Positions 54,078 through 64,000 of a stretch of 64,000 nucleotides of DNA are shown here, one piece after another. Made by a program: the position numbers and the translations under genes. Where the stretch lies: the NCBI RefSeq assembly GCF_014466955.1, contig NZ_AP023396.1, positions 4,712,001 to 4,776,000 of the forward strand. Reading direction: 5' to 3'. Under the pieces are notes generated by a model, which was not told the DNA's origin, did no database searches, and worked only from the letters and a program-made list of their open reading frames with translations. The stretch is from Nocardia wallacei. Lineage in GTDB: Bacteria; Actinomycetota; Actinomycetes; Mycobacteriales; Mycobacteriaceae. How positions within the stretch are numbered: position 1 is the first letter of the stretch; every line of letters starts with the position of its first letter.

Positions 54078-55754
54078 GTGGGTACACATCGCAGCGCCAG
54101 CGGATCGCGGGGCGTGAGTAAGGGTCTCGTTGTGTCGGTGGTGGCGGCGCTGCTCGTGGTGGCCGCGGTGGGCGGATGGTTCTGGCTGCGCGGGCACTCC
54201 GCCTCCTCCGATCGCAGCGCCGCCGGCGAGTGCGTCGAGGGCCGGACCACGCTGGCCGTCACCGTCGATCCCGACATCGCCGCGCCGGTGCGGGCGGCGG
54301 CCGACCGCTACAACGCCACCAAGCCCAACGTGCGCGATCACTGTGCCGCCGTCGCCGTCGCCGCGCAGCCGTCCGCGGCGGTGGCCGCCGCCCTGGGCAG
54401 CGGGCAGTGGGACGCGAAACTGGGGCCGCAACCGGCGCTCTGGATTCCCGACTCGTCGCGGTCGATCGAGCAGATCAGGGTGCCCGGGCTGATCGAGGGC
54501 GCCCCGGCCTCGGTGGCGTCGAGTTCCATCGTGCTCGCCGTGCCGGACAAGCTGCGGCAGGCGCTGGAACAGGCCAAGATCGGCTGGTCGGATCTGCCTC
54601 GCCTGCAACAGGGTTCACTGGGGGAGATCGGGCTGAACGGCTGGGGCGGGTTGCGCATGGCGATGCCCGGCGGCGACGCCACCCTCGCCGCGGCCCTCGC
54701 GGTCGGATCGAACGTGTCGGGCGCCGACCCGCTCGACGACGAGGGCGCCCGGTCCGGACAGGTCGTCTCGGCGATCTCGGTGCTGGCCGCCGACGCGCCC
54801 CGATCCGACGACGCCACGGGCGCGCTCGCCAGTCTCGTCGGCGCGCCCGGAGACGCCGCGGATACCATTCACGCCACTGCAGTTACCGAGCAGCAACTGA
54901 AGAATTCCGGTGGCGCAACGGCATTCCGGCCCGACGGCGCGAAGACCCCGGTGGCCGATTTCCCCGCCGCGCTGCTGACCGGCCCCTGGGTGGACAAGAC
55001 CCAGAACCTGCTCGCCGGCATGTTCACCGACTATCTACGCGCGCCCGAACAGCAGAAGTCGTTCGCGGACAACGGTTTCGACGCCGCCCTGCCCACGGCC
55101 ACCCCCGTCCCGCCCAAGTCGACGCTGGACCAGGTGAAATCCGTGCTCGCCAATCCGGTTCTCGGCGTGCAGTCGACCGTACTGCTGGACACCTCGGCAG
55201 CCATGGCCGCCACCGACGGCTCGCTCACCCGCCTCGCGAACACCCTGGGCGCGCTGCAGTCGACGATGGACACCATGCCGCCGGATTTCGGCCTCGGCGT
55301 CTGGACCTACGCCGGGGACGAGGGCGACGGCAACCCGTACGAGGTGGTCTCCGAGACCGCCCCGCTGACCCAGCAGCACCGCGTGGAACTGGCCAAGTCG
55401 CTCGGCAACGTCACCGCCACCACCAGCCGCACCGACCGCACCTACCCGACCCTCGAGGCCGCCTACCGCACAGCGGTCTCCGGTCACGCCTCCGGCCGCA
55501 CCAACAGCATCCTGCTCATCACGGGCGGCCCCAACGACGACTCGACCATCACCGGTGACAAGCTGATCTCCGACATCACCGCCGCGACCGACCCCGCCCA
55601 CCCGGTCCGCATCGACGTCATCGTCGTCGGCGGTCAGGGCACTTCCACCCTGCAGACCCTGGCGCAGCAGACCGGCGGCACCTACACCCGCCTGGCCGCT
55701 TCGAACGACCTGACCTTCGGCACCGCCGTCATGAAGGCTCTCACCACGCCCTGA
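54078..55754 (+). CDS. Membrane-anchored VWA-domain protein (Rv1836c-like)
   Basis: 558 residues. A short cytoplasmic N-terminus, one membrane helix (KGLVVSVVAALLVVAAVGGWFWL, near residues 13-37), an extracellular solute-binding-like region (CVEGRTTLAVTVDPDIAAPV; LWIPDSS; LLTGPWVDKTQNLLAGMFTDYLR), and a C-terminal von Willebrand A domain (STVLLDTSAAM; LLITGGPND; IVVGGQGTSTL). The MIDAS DxSxS appears as DTSAA and is weak. The M. tuberculosis homologue has a longer N-terminus and also neighbours glcB. Function unknown; a cell-envelope role is likely. Confidence 0.85.
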   Translation: MGTHRSASGSRGVSKGLVVSVVAALLVVAAVGGWFWLRGHSASSDRSAAGECVEGRTTLAVTVDPDIAAPVRAAADRYNATKPNVRDHCAAVAVAAQPSAAVAAALGSGQWDAKLGPQPALWIPDSSRSIEQIRVPGLIEGAPASVASSSIVLAVPDKLRQALEQAKIGWSDLPRLQQGSLGEIGLNGWGGLRMAMPGGDATLAAALAVGSNVSGADPLDDEGARSGQVVSAISVLAADAPRSDDATGALASLVGAPGDAADTIHATAVTEQQLKNSGGATAFRPDGAKTPVADFPAALLTGPWVDKTQNLLAGMFTDYLRAPEQQKSFADNGFDAALPTATPVPPKSTLDQVKSVLANPVLGVQSTVLLDTSAAMAATDGSLTRLANTLGALQSTMDTMPPDFGLGVWTYAGDEGDGNPYEVVSETAPLTQQHRVELAKSLGNVTATTSRTDRTYPTLEAAYRTAVSGHASGRTNSILLITGGPNDDSTITGDKLISDITAATDPAHPVRIDVIVVGGQGTSTLQTLAQQTGGTYTRLAASNDLTFGTAVMKALTTP

Positions 55755-55801
55755 CCTGTCGGTGGCTCGTGCCATGCTCTCGGGGTGGGGAGGAGCAGAG
55801 C

Positions 55802-56093
55802 ATGGCACGTACCGCCGTGTGTGTACATCATGGCCAGCCATCCGCGCGGGGTGCTCTACATCGGTGCCACGAGCAATCTCGTGGGCCGGGTGTGGCAGCA
55901 CCGCAACGAGGTGGTGGACGGCTTCACCAAGCGAAACCGCATCCACACCTTGGTCTGGTATCAGCCCGCCGAGACCTTGGCCGCCGTCTACCTGCACGAG
56001 CACACGCTGAAAACCTGGCGCCGCGAACGCAAGATCCGCCTGATAGAGACCACCAACCCGGACTGGGCGGACCTCTATCCGACCCTGCTGTAG
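55802..56093 (+). CDS. GIY-YIG nuclease-superfamily protein, probable frameshift
   Basis: The domain core is clear: VYIMASHPRGVLYIGATSNLVGRVWQHRNEVV...LVWYQPAETLAAVYLHEHTLKTWRRERKIRLI, about 90 residues, like the small stand-alone UPF0213/endonuclease SegE-type proteins. The natural start, ATG with GGGGAGGAG upstream, encodes MARTAVCV in a different frame. The frames would join at the (GT)4 tract (55817-55824) if one more GT were present, giving MARTAVCVYIMASHPRG. Alternatively translation may begin at a GTG at 55821 or 55785, without a good ribosome site. Confidence 0.6.
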
Positions 56094-56104
56094 CCCGTCC
56101 CGGC

Positions 56105-58921
<2,817 letters not shown>

Positions 58922-58987
58922 GGCAGCAGCTCCCAGGGGTCGGGCGGAGGTCGACGGCGTCGTCGACGACTTCGGGCCCTCCCCCTC

Positions 58988-59205
58988 TGTCGTGGCGCCT
59001 GAGAGATTCAGGGCCCGGCGGCGTGCGGGCACGACGCGCGGACGCCCTTTCCCCATGGGCGGATGGCCTGCGTTGTGCGCAGCCATCTCTTTCCAGAGGC
59101 GTCGATGGTCCGTGCGGTCCCTGATGCCTGAGAGATTGACGGGGAGGTGCTGCTCCTTCGGCGCCCGGGGCGGACCCGGGACTCTCCCGCACGGCGGCGA
59201 CGCAC
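58988..59205 (-). promoter_or_regulatory. Tandem glycine riboswitch
   Basis: Two aptamers read on the minus strand upstream of gcvP. The first, about 59192-59112, contains GGGAGAGT, CGCCGAAGGAGCA and AATCTCTCAGGCA. The second, about 59104-58990, contains CTCTGGAAAGAG and AATCTCTCAGGCGCC. The paired GAGAG...TCTCTCAGG elements are the hallmark of the gcvT-type glycine riboswitch. It likely switches gcvP on when glycine is high. Confidence 0.9.
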
Positions 59206-59268
59206 TCGTCAGTTTATGCGGAACCGGATGTCCGGCGTGTTACCGACCCGGACAGCTGCCCGGCTTCA

Positions 59269-59859
59269 CTATCCCGTCTTGCGGTTCATCCGCGCCTTGC
59301 GGCGGTAGGCCAGCTCGTCCTCCGGACGGTCGCTGGCGGTGCTGACCTCGGCCCGCTCGGCCGGGAAGTTCGCGATCGCGCCCGTCAGTTCGCGCATGGC
59401 GCCGCTGACCGCGATACCGAATACACCCTGGCCGCCTTGCAGTAAATCGACGACCTCTTCCGGGGAGGTGCACTCGTAGACGCTGGTGCCGTCGGAGAAC
59501 AGGGTGATGCCCGCCAGATCCTCGACACCGCGGCTGCGCAGATGATCGACGGCGATGCGGATGTTCTGCAACGAGATGCCGGCGTCCAGGAGCCGCTTGA
59601 CGATCTTGAGGACCAGAATGTCCTTGAAGGAGTAGAGCCGCTGGCTGCCGGAGCCGGTGGCACTGCGAATCGACGGAACGACCAGGCCGGTGCGGGCCCA
59701 ATAGTCCAGCTGGCGGTAGGTGATACCCGCCACCTGGCACGCGCTCGGAACCCGGTAACCCACCAGATCGTCGGGCACCGAATCGTCGGGGAACAGTCCT
59801 GGTTGCACCGCCGCGGCGGGCCGCGCATCAGATCCAGTCTGCTGTGGTTCGTCTCCCAC
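59269..59859 (-). CDS. MerR-family regulator (Rv1830-like)
   Basis: 196 residues. MerR winged helix: YRVPSACQVAGITYRQLDYWARTGLVVPSIRSATGSGSQRLYSFKDILVLKIVKRLLDAGISL. The C-terminal SDGTSVYECTSPEEVVDLLQGGQGVFGIAVSGAMREL is the conserved effector domain of this actinobacterial group. GAGGGAG lies upstream of the GTG. Conserved neighbour of gcvP; its targets are not evident here. Confidence 0.92.
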   Translation of the reverse strand: MGDEPQQTGSDARPAAAVQPGLFPDDSVPDDLVGYRVPSACQVAGITYRQLDYWARTGLVVPSIRSATGSGSQRLYSFKDILVLKIVKRLLDAGISLQNIRIAVDHLRSRGVEDLAGITLFSDGTSVYECTSPEEVVDLLQGGQGVFGIAVSGAMRELTGAIANFPAERAEVSTASDRPEDELAYRRKARMNRKTG

Positions 59860-59978
59860 TGACTACTCCCTCACTGCTTCCGCCGGTGCGAACAACGGCC
59901 TAACTGTCGAGGCTACTCCCTCGATTGTCCCGGCAGCAGCGGCACCGGACCAAGCTTCGCGTGCGGCGTGTTTCTCGA

Positions 59979-59991
59979 CCTCTACCTGAGG
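59979..59991. promoter_or_regulatory. Possible MerR-type dyad
   Basis: CCTC-TACCT-GAGG, a short dyad of the CCTC...GAGG kind recognised by MerR-family proteins, upstream of the Rv1830-like gene and near two MerR genes. The short arms make this tentative. Confidence 0.3.
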
Positions 59992-60034
59992 GTTAAATCA
60001 CATCGATGACCGGCGGGATAGGTGACTTCGACGT

Positions 60035-60508
60035 TCAGCTGTCGGTGGCCTTGAAATCGTCCGGCGAGACCGACTCGAGGAACTCCTTGAACTTCTCGAC
60101 CTCGTCCTCGCGCTCGTCGGGCATCACCAGGCCCGCCTCCTCCAGCACCGGCTCCTCGGCATAGATCGGGCAACCCACGCGCAACGCGATAGCGACCGAA
60201 TCCGACGGCCGGGCCGAGATGCGCAGATCGTTCTCGAAGACGAGATCCGCGTAGAACGTGCCCTCCTGCAGATCCACGATTCGGACCTCCTTGAGGGTGT
60301 GCCCCAGTTCGTGGATGAGGATCTTGATCAGGTCGTGGGTCAACGGGCGGATGGGCGTGACGCCCTCCTGCTCCAGGACGATCGACGTCGCCTCCGCCTG
60401 CCCGATCCAGATCGGTAGGTACCTGTCGCCGTCCACCTCGCGGAGCAGCAGCACGGGCTGGTTCTGGGGCTGCTCGACACGGATGCCGATCACACGCATT
60501 TCACTCAT
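60035..60508 (-). CDS. Bifunctional nuclease-family protein (Rv1829-like)
   Basis: 157 residues. DUF151/BFN domain: MRVIGIRVEQPQNQPVLLLREVDGDRYLPIWIGQAEA...KILIHELGHTLKEVRIVDLQEGTFYADLVF...ARPSDSVAIALRVGCPIYAEEPVL, then an acidic tail EDEVEKFKEFLESVSPDDFKA. Plant BFN homologues have nuclease activity; the bacterial role is unclear. GGGAGG lies before the chosen ATG. Sits between the two MerR genes as in mycobacteria. Confidence 0.93.
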   Translation of the reverse strand: MSEMRVIGIRVEQPQNQPVLLLREVDGDRYLPIWIGQAEATSIVLEQEGVTPIRPLTHDLIKILIHELGHTLKEVRIVDLQEGTFYADLVFENDLRISARPSDSVAIALRVGCPIYAEEPVLEEAGLVMPDEREDEVEKFKEFLESVSPDDFKATDS

Positions 60509-60586
60509 CGCACTGCCTCCCATGCTCGCCGACCCTCCCCACGGGCACGATGGGGTCGGCCGTATCACCGAGTCTAGGCGAAGAAT

Positions 60587-61393
60587 TCAGCTACCGAGCG
60601 CGGCGCGCACCGCGGTCTTCACGAGGCTGGTGTGCAGCGTCAGCGACAGCGCCGCCAGCTCTCGTACCGTCTCCTCCGCGCGGGCGCGCGCGTCGGCGTC
60701 ACGCCCCTTGGCTATCGGCGCGGCGATCTGGGCGACCATCGCCGCCTCCCGGTCGGCCGCCAATTTGAACGCGCGCAGATGCCGCGCCTCCAAACCGAAT
60801 TCGCTCAGCGCCTTGGCGGTACGCGCCAGCGTCACCGCCTCGGTGTCGAAGAAACCGGCCGCACCCGGAGTGATCAGATTGGCGCGGATCAGTTCGGCGA
60901 GGAATTTCTCATCGATACCGGCCTGCTGGAGCAGATCGGTTCGGGTGATGCGGATTTCGTGGTCGAACCGCAACTCTTCGGGCGACACCTCACCGGGAAC
61001 CACACCGAGCCTCCGGGGCGGGGTCAGATTGGATGTGGGTGCGGCGCCGGGCACACGCCCCGGCGCCGCCGCACCGGCCCCGTCGGCCGCCCGGGCGCGC
61101 GCCTCGCGCACCCCGAGCGTCGCAGCGCCACTGTCGATCGCCTCCAACTGCTCCTTGATCACCTTCAACGGCAGGTACTGGTCGCGCTGGGCGGTGAGGA
61201 CGAACCTCAGCCGCTCGACATCGGCGACGGAGAACCTGCGATAGCCCGAGGGCGTGCGCTCCGGGCTGACCAGCCCCTCGGATTCGAGGAAGCGGATCTT
61301 CGAGATGGTGATGTCCGGGAAATCCGGACGCAGCAGGTCCAGCACGGAGCCGATCGACATCCCTCCGCGGGTCCACTGCGCTGCGCCTGTCAT
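60587..61393 (-). CDS. ftsR: MerR-family regulator FtsR (Rv1828-like)
   Basis: 268 residues. MSIGSVLDLLRPDFPDITISKIRFLESEGLVSPERTPSGYRRFSVADVERLRFVLTAQRDQYLPLKVIKEQL is the MerR DNA-binding part. The C-terminal half (ADREAAMVAQIAAPIAKGRDADARARAEETVRELAALSLTLHTSLVKTAVR) is the conserved partner domain. In Corynebacterium FtsR activates ftsZ. A later ATG at MSIGSV is possible, but homologues carry a similar short extension. 16 bases after garA. Confidence 0.9.
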   Translation of the reverse strand: MTGAAQWTRGGMSIGSVLDLLRPDFPDITISKIRFLESEGLVSPERTPSGYRRFSVADVERLRFVLTAQRDQYLPLKVIKEQLEAIDSGAATLGVREARARAADGAGAAAPGRVPGAAPTSNLTPPRRLGVVPGEVSPEELRFDHEIRITRTDLLQQAGIDEKFLAELIRANLITPGAAGFFDTEAVTLARTAKALSEFGLEARHLRAFKLAADREAAMVAQIAAPIAKGRDADARARAEETVRELAALSLTLHTSLVKTAVRAALGS

Positions 61394-61409
61394 GTCTGCG
61401 ACCGACCCG

Positions 61410-61886
61410 CTAGAGCGCGCCCGCGGATTCGTTCTGGGCGGGGCGTGGTCCGGTCAGGAAGACGAGCCGGAACTTGCCGATCTGTACCTCGTCGCCGTTC
61501 TGCAGCTCCGAGGAGTCCACCGGCTCCCGGTTGACGTAGGTGCCGTTCAGGCTGCCCACGTCGACGACCTGGAAGGTGTCGTCGTCCTGGCGGAACTCCG
61601 CGTGGCGGCGGGAGACGGTGACATCGTCGAGAAAGATGTCGCTGTCGGGGTGACGTCCTGCCGAGGTCGTCGGCTGGTCCAACAGGAACCGCGAGCCCGC
61701 GTTCGGTCCGCGCTTGACCACCAGGAGGGCGGCACCCGGGGGCAGGCCCTCGACCCCTTGCACCGGCTGGTCGCCGGTTGCCTCACCGGAGCGCGACGCG
61801 TCGACCTCGTTGAGGAAGTCAGCGCGGAACACCGATGTGGTCTCGGCCGCGCTCTCCCCGTAACCCGGGTCTTTGTTCTCGCTCAC
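61410..61886 (-). CDS. garA: GarA/OdhI, FHA-domain metabolic switch
   Basis: 158 residues. The N-terminal phospho-switch ETTSVFRADFLNEVD has T16 and T17, targets of PknG and PknB-type kinases in relatives. FHA domain: AGRHPDSDIFLDDVTVSRRHAEF (G77-R-H, S92-R-R-H) and GSLNGTYVNREPVD. Unphosphorylated GarA inhibits 2-oxoglutarate dehydrogenase and NAD-glutamate dehydrogenase and activates glutamate synthase. GAGGAGGAG precedes the GTG. Confidence 0.96.
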   Translation of the reverse strand: MSENKDPGYGESAAETTSVFRADFLNEVDASRSGEATGDQPVQGVEGLPPGAALLVVKRGPNAGSRFLLDQPTTSAGRHPDSDIFLDDVTVSRRHAEFRQDDDTFQVVDVGSLNGTYVNREPVDSSELQNGDEVQIGKFRLVFLTGPRPAQNESAGAL

Positions 61887-62065
61887 CCTTGCTCTCCTCC
61901 TCGAACCGATTATCCGTACCGGCATCGCGATGCCGTCCCTGCCGTCACCCAACGCGACCGGCTGTCGCGCCCTTGGAGATTCCGGCACCGGCCGCCGGCA
62001 CTTCTGTTGGCATTGACCGTACCCTGCCAGGGCGATCCCGTGCAGGTAGAACTGTGAAGGCCGCT

Positions 62066-62464
62066 TCAGCCCCCGATAACTCCTTGATAACCTGCGGCAT
62101 CGAGCAGATCGGCGAGCGTCGCGTCCAGTTTCGCGGCGTCGTCGACCTCGAGTTCGAACATCCAGCCCTCCCCGTACGGATCGCTGTTGAGCGTCTCCGG
62201 CGCGGAGTCCAAATCCTCGTTCACCGCAACGACTTTCGCGCCCAGCGGGGCGTAGATGTCGGACACGCTCTTGGTCGATTCCACCTCCGCGATCCCGTCG
62301 CCCGCCGCGACCTCGCTGTCGACTGCGGGCAGCTGCACGAAGACGACGTCACCGAGCTGTGATTGGGCGTAGTCGGTGATGCCCACCCGCACCCGGGTAG
62401 GGCCGACCCGCAGCACCCATTCGTGCTCCTCGGTGTACCGCAAATCCTCGGGAAGGTCGGTCAC
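62066..62464 (-). CDS. gcvH: Glycine cleavage system H protein
   Basis: 132 residues. Carries the lipoyl arm that shuttles aminomethyl between P, T and L proteins. Lipoylation site K65 in VESTKSVSDIYAPLGAKVVAVN, N-terminal LRYTEEHEW. AAAGGA precedes the GTG. Not preceded by a riboswitch, unlike gcvP 3 kb away. gcvT is not in the window. Confidence 0.96.
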   Translation of the reverse strand: MTDLPEDLRYTEEHEWVLRVGPTRVRVGITDYAQSQLGDVVFVQLPAVDSEVAAGDGIAEVESTKSVSDIYAPLGAKVVAVNEDLDSAPETLNSDPYGEGWMFELEVDDAAKLDATLADLLDAAGYQGVIGG

Positions 62465-62506
62465 AGGTGCAGTCCTTTCACGGGCGTCCTCTCTCCGGCG
62501 TCGTGA

Positions 62507-63136
62507 TCACTGTATCGGCTCGTGCGTTCCCTGCCGCACCGCCGGTATCGCCCGGGACACCGCCAGCGCCTTGCCGAGGTACAGGACCCCGGTCCAGAGG
62601 TAGGCCGCCGTACCCCAGATCAACAGTGCCCACCCGAAGGCCCGGCTGAAACCCGCGGCCGCCCAATCCATCTGTCCGGCCAGCAGCCACGGCAACGCCG
62701 ACATCAGCGCGAAGGTGGCCGCCTTGCCCAGATAGATCACCTCCGGCGGCGGCAGCCCGCGGCGGCGGTAGATCGGCAGCACTGCCGCCAGCACCAGATC
62801 CCGCCCGATCAGCAGCACCACGAACGGCCACGGCAGGATGCCGCGCACCAGCAGCCCGAGCACGGTGGCGACCAGATACAGCCGATCCACGAACGGGTCC
62901 AGCAACGCGCCCAGCCGCGAGTACTGGTCCAGCAGCCGCGCGAGCTTGCCGTCGAGGAAGTCGGTGAAACCGCTGACCACCAGCAGCGCGAACGCCCAGC
63001 CGTCGGCATGTTCGACCAGCAGCAGCCACAGCAGCACCGGGACACCGATCAGCCGCAGCACGCTGAGCACGTTCGGCACGGTGAGAATCCGGTCCGCGCG
63101 GGCGTCGGCCTGGAGGTCCGGGGGTTCGCTCGTCAC
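62507..63136 (-). CDS. pgsA: CDP-alcohol phosphatidyltransferase (PgsA2-like)
   Basis: 209 residues, about six membrane helices. The catalytic CDP-OH-P signature is complete: D-FL-DG-KL-AR-LLDQYSRL-G-ALL-D-PFV-D. It attaches a phosphate-linked alcohol to CDP-diacylglycerol, probably making a phosphatidylglycerol-type or related lipid; M. tuberculosis pgsA2 occupies the same place. 42 bases ahead of gcvH. The three genes between these loci in M. tuberculosis (Rv1823-Rv1825) are missing. Confidence 0.93.
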   Translation of the reverse strand: MTSEPPDLQADARADRILTVPNVLSVLRLIGVPVLLWLLLVEHADGWAFALLVVSGFTDFLDGKLARLLDQYSRLGALLDPFVDRLYLVATVLGLLVRGILPWPFVVLLIGRDLVLAAVLPIYRRRGLPPPEVIYLGKAATFALMSALPWLLAGQMDWAAAGFSRAFGWALLIWGTAAYLWTGVLYLGKALAVSRAIPAVRQGTHEPIQ

Positions 63137-63238
63137 AGCTGTTGCTTACCCGAAACGGCACAACAGCGCCATACGGGCGCGCGCTGAGGCGGCCGGGCGG
63201 GCAGGATATGTTCCGGGGCAGCTGCGGCAGGTGAAAGA

Positions 63239-63277
63239 ATGAGTCGCAAATCGTTTCATTGCGGTGCGGTGGATTGA
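63239..63277 (+). CDS. Candidate 12-residue leader peptide
   Basis: ATG after AGGTGAAAGA, encoding MSRKSFHCGAVD, ending 9 bases before the ChoD-like start. The GAGAGG site of the following gene begins within its stop codon (TGAGAGG). It could be a regulatory leader; equally it may be chance. Confidence 0.25.
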   Translation: MSRKSFHCGAVD

Positions 63278-63286
63278 GAGGAAGAC

Positions 63287-64000
63287 ATGCCCGACTTCGA
63301 CTACGACGTGGTGGTGATCGGCTCCGGATTCGGCGGGAGCGTGAGCGCGCTGCGGCTGACCGAGAAGGGCTACCGGGTGGCGGTGCTCGAATCCGGGCGC
63401 CGCTGGCCGGCCGAGGCCATTCCGAAGACGAATTGGAATGTGCGCAAATCGATCTGGGCGCCGCGGCTGGGCCTGACCGGACCGCAGCGCATCAGTCTGC
63501 TCGGCAAGTGCGCGGTGTTCTCCGCCTCCGGGGTGGGCGGCGGATCGCTGATCTACGGCAACACCCTCTACGAGCCGCTGCCCGCGTTCTATCGCGACCG
63601 GCAGTGGGCCCACATCACCGACTGGAAAGCCGAGCTGGCGCCGTACTACGACCAGGCCCAGCGGATGCTCGGGGTGGCGCCGAACCCGCGGATGACGCCC
63701 GCCGACGAGGTGATTCGCTCGATCGCCGACGACATGGGCGTCCTCGACACCTTCCACGCCACGAACGTGGGCGTGTTCTTCAACGAGCCGGATCCGGGCA
63801 CCGAGGTCGACGATCCGTACTTCGGTGGCGTCGGCCCGCGCCGCAGCGGCTGCATCCACTGCGCGCGCTGCTTCACCGGCTGCCCGCACAACGCCAAGAA
63901 CACCACCCCCACCAACTACCTCTACCTCGCCGAGCAGGCCGGTGCGAAGGTGTTCGAGCTGACCACCGCCACCAAGGTGCGGCCGATGCTCGGCGGCGGC
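63287..64000 (+). CDS. GMC-family oxidoreductase, ChoD-like (5' part, runs off right edge)
   Basis: 238 codons open to the window edge. FAD-binding VVVIGSGFGGSVSALRLTEKGYRVAVLESGRRW, then SASGVGGGSLIYGNTLYEP; closely parallel to mycobacterial ChoD. A Cys cluster, SGCIHCARCFTGCPHNAKN (C-x2-C-x2-C-x3-C), follows DPYFGGVGP, as in ChoD-type enzymes. Annotated substrates are sterols, but activity on cholesterol is doubtful for several members. GAGAGG lies 6 bases before the ATG. Confidence 0.9.
   Translation, partial: MPDFDYDVVVIGSGFGGSVSALRLTEKGYRVAVLESGRRWPAEAIPKTNWNVRKSIWAPRLGLTGPQRISLLGKCAVFSASGVGGGSLIYGNTLYEPLPAFYRDRQWAHITDWKAELAPYYDQAQRMLGVAPNPRMTPADEVIRSIADDMGVLDTFHATNVGVFFNEPDPGTEVDDPYFGGVGPRRSGCIHCARCFTGCPHNAKNTTPTNYLYLAEQAGAKVFELTTATKVRPMLGGG

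Noticed and set aside
58922..59086. Longer gcvP start reading through the upstream region
   Set aside because: The added residues translate the second glycine aptamer.

Overview
The window is high-GC actinobacterial DNA, almost certainly from a Nocardia or a close mycolic-acid relative (Corynebacteriales). Codon third positions are nearly all G or C, and GTG and several TTG starts are common. The gene order from about 25 to 63 kb, plus ndh at 10 kb, follows the Mycobacterium tuberculosis segment pgsA2-gcvH-garA-ftsR-(Rv1829)-(Rv1830)-gcvB-(Rv1836c)-glcB-(Rv1841c/Rv1842c)-guaB1-(Rv1845c)-blaI-(Rv1847)-ureABCFGD-ndh. Several accessory blocks interrupt that backbone. No tRNA, rRNA, CRISPR array or insertion sequence was recognised.

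Layout. 0-6.1 kb: recC and the 5' part of recB (runs off the left edge), coupled by an ATGA overlap. 6.5-9.9 kb: a small protein, a secreted penicillin-recognising serine hydrolase, and a divergent cytochrome P450/TetR pair with a palindromic operator. 9.9-14.4 kb: type II NADH dehydrogenase, two exported or membrane proteins, an LppU-like lipoprotein and a frameshifted lipoprotein gene. 14.5-27.7 kb: a urease cluster split in two. ureF-ureG-ureD and ureA-ureB-ureC are separated by about 8.6 kb of accessory genes (two RNHCP zinc proteins, two TetR-controlled modules, an MFS exporter, oxidoreductases, a VOC protein and an O-methyltransferase). 27.8-32.3 kb: the Rv1847-like thioesterase, a candidate iron-responsive small RNA in the place of mycobacterial MrsI (ncRv11846), and a ferric-siderophore ABC importer behind an IdeR/DtxR-type iron box. 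32.3-39.5 kb: blaI, an M56 peptidase, a DUF1992 protein, the GMP reductase guaB1, two CNNM/CorC-type CBS proteins and a glycosylase-annotated protein. 39.6-45 kb: a methyltransferase, a secreted LVIVD propeller with a DUF305 protein, a probable 33-residue small-protein gene with its own promoter and terminator, and a TetR/acyl-CoA dehydrogenase operon. 45-56 kb: malate synthase G, a secreted lipase, a flavodoxin-fold quinone reductase, an operator-rich SDR/TetR pair, a class A beta-lactamase, an HNH nuclease overlapping a WhiB regulator, a VWA membrane protein and a probably frameshifted GIY-YIG gene. 56-63 kb: gcvP under a tandem glycine riboswitch, a MerR regulator, a bifunctional-nuclease homologue, ftsR, garA, gcvH and pgsA. 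63.3 kb to the right edge: the 5' part of a ChoD-like GMC oxidoreductase.

How the parts fit together. GcvP and GcvH belong to the glycine cleavage system, with glycine sensed by RNA upstream of gcvP. GarA is the FHA switch that restrains 2-oxoglutarate metabolism in relatives, and malate synthase G completes the glyoxylate shunt. GuaB1 returns GMP to IMP. Iron is a second theme: the importer, its iron box and the putative small RNA are adjacent. Several TetR regulators sit beside clear palindromes, so much of the local regulation can be read from the sequence. Many starts (serine hydrolase, TetR at 9.2 kb, blaI, guaB1, VWA protein) lie about 7-8 bases after a TAnnnT box, the pattern of leaderless mRNAs common in this order.
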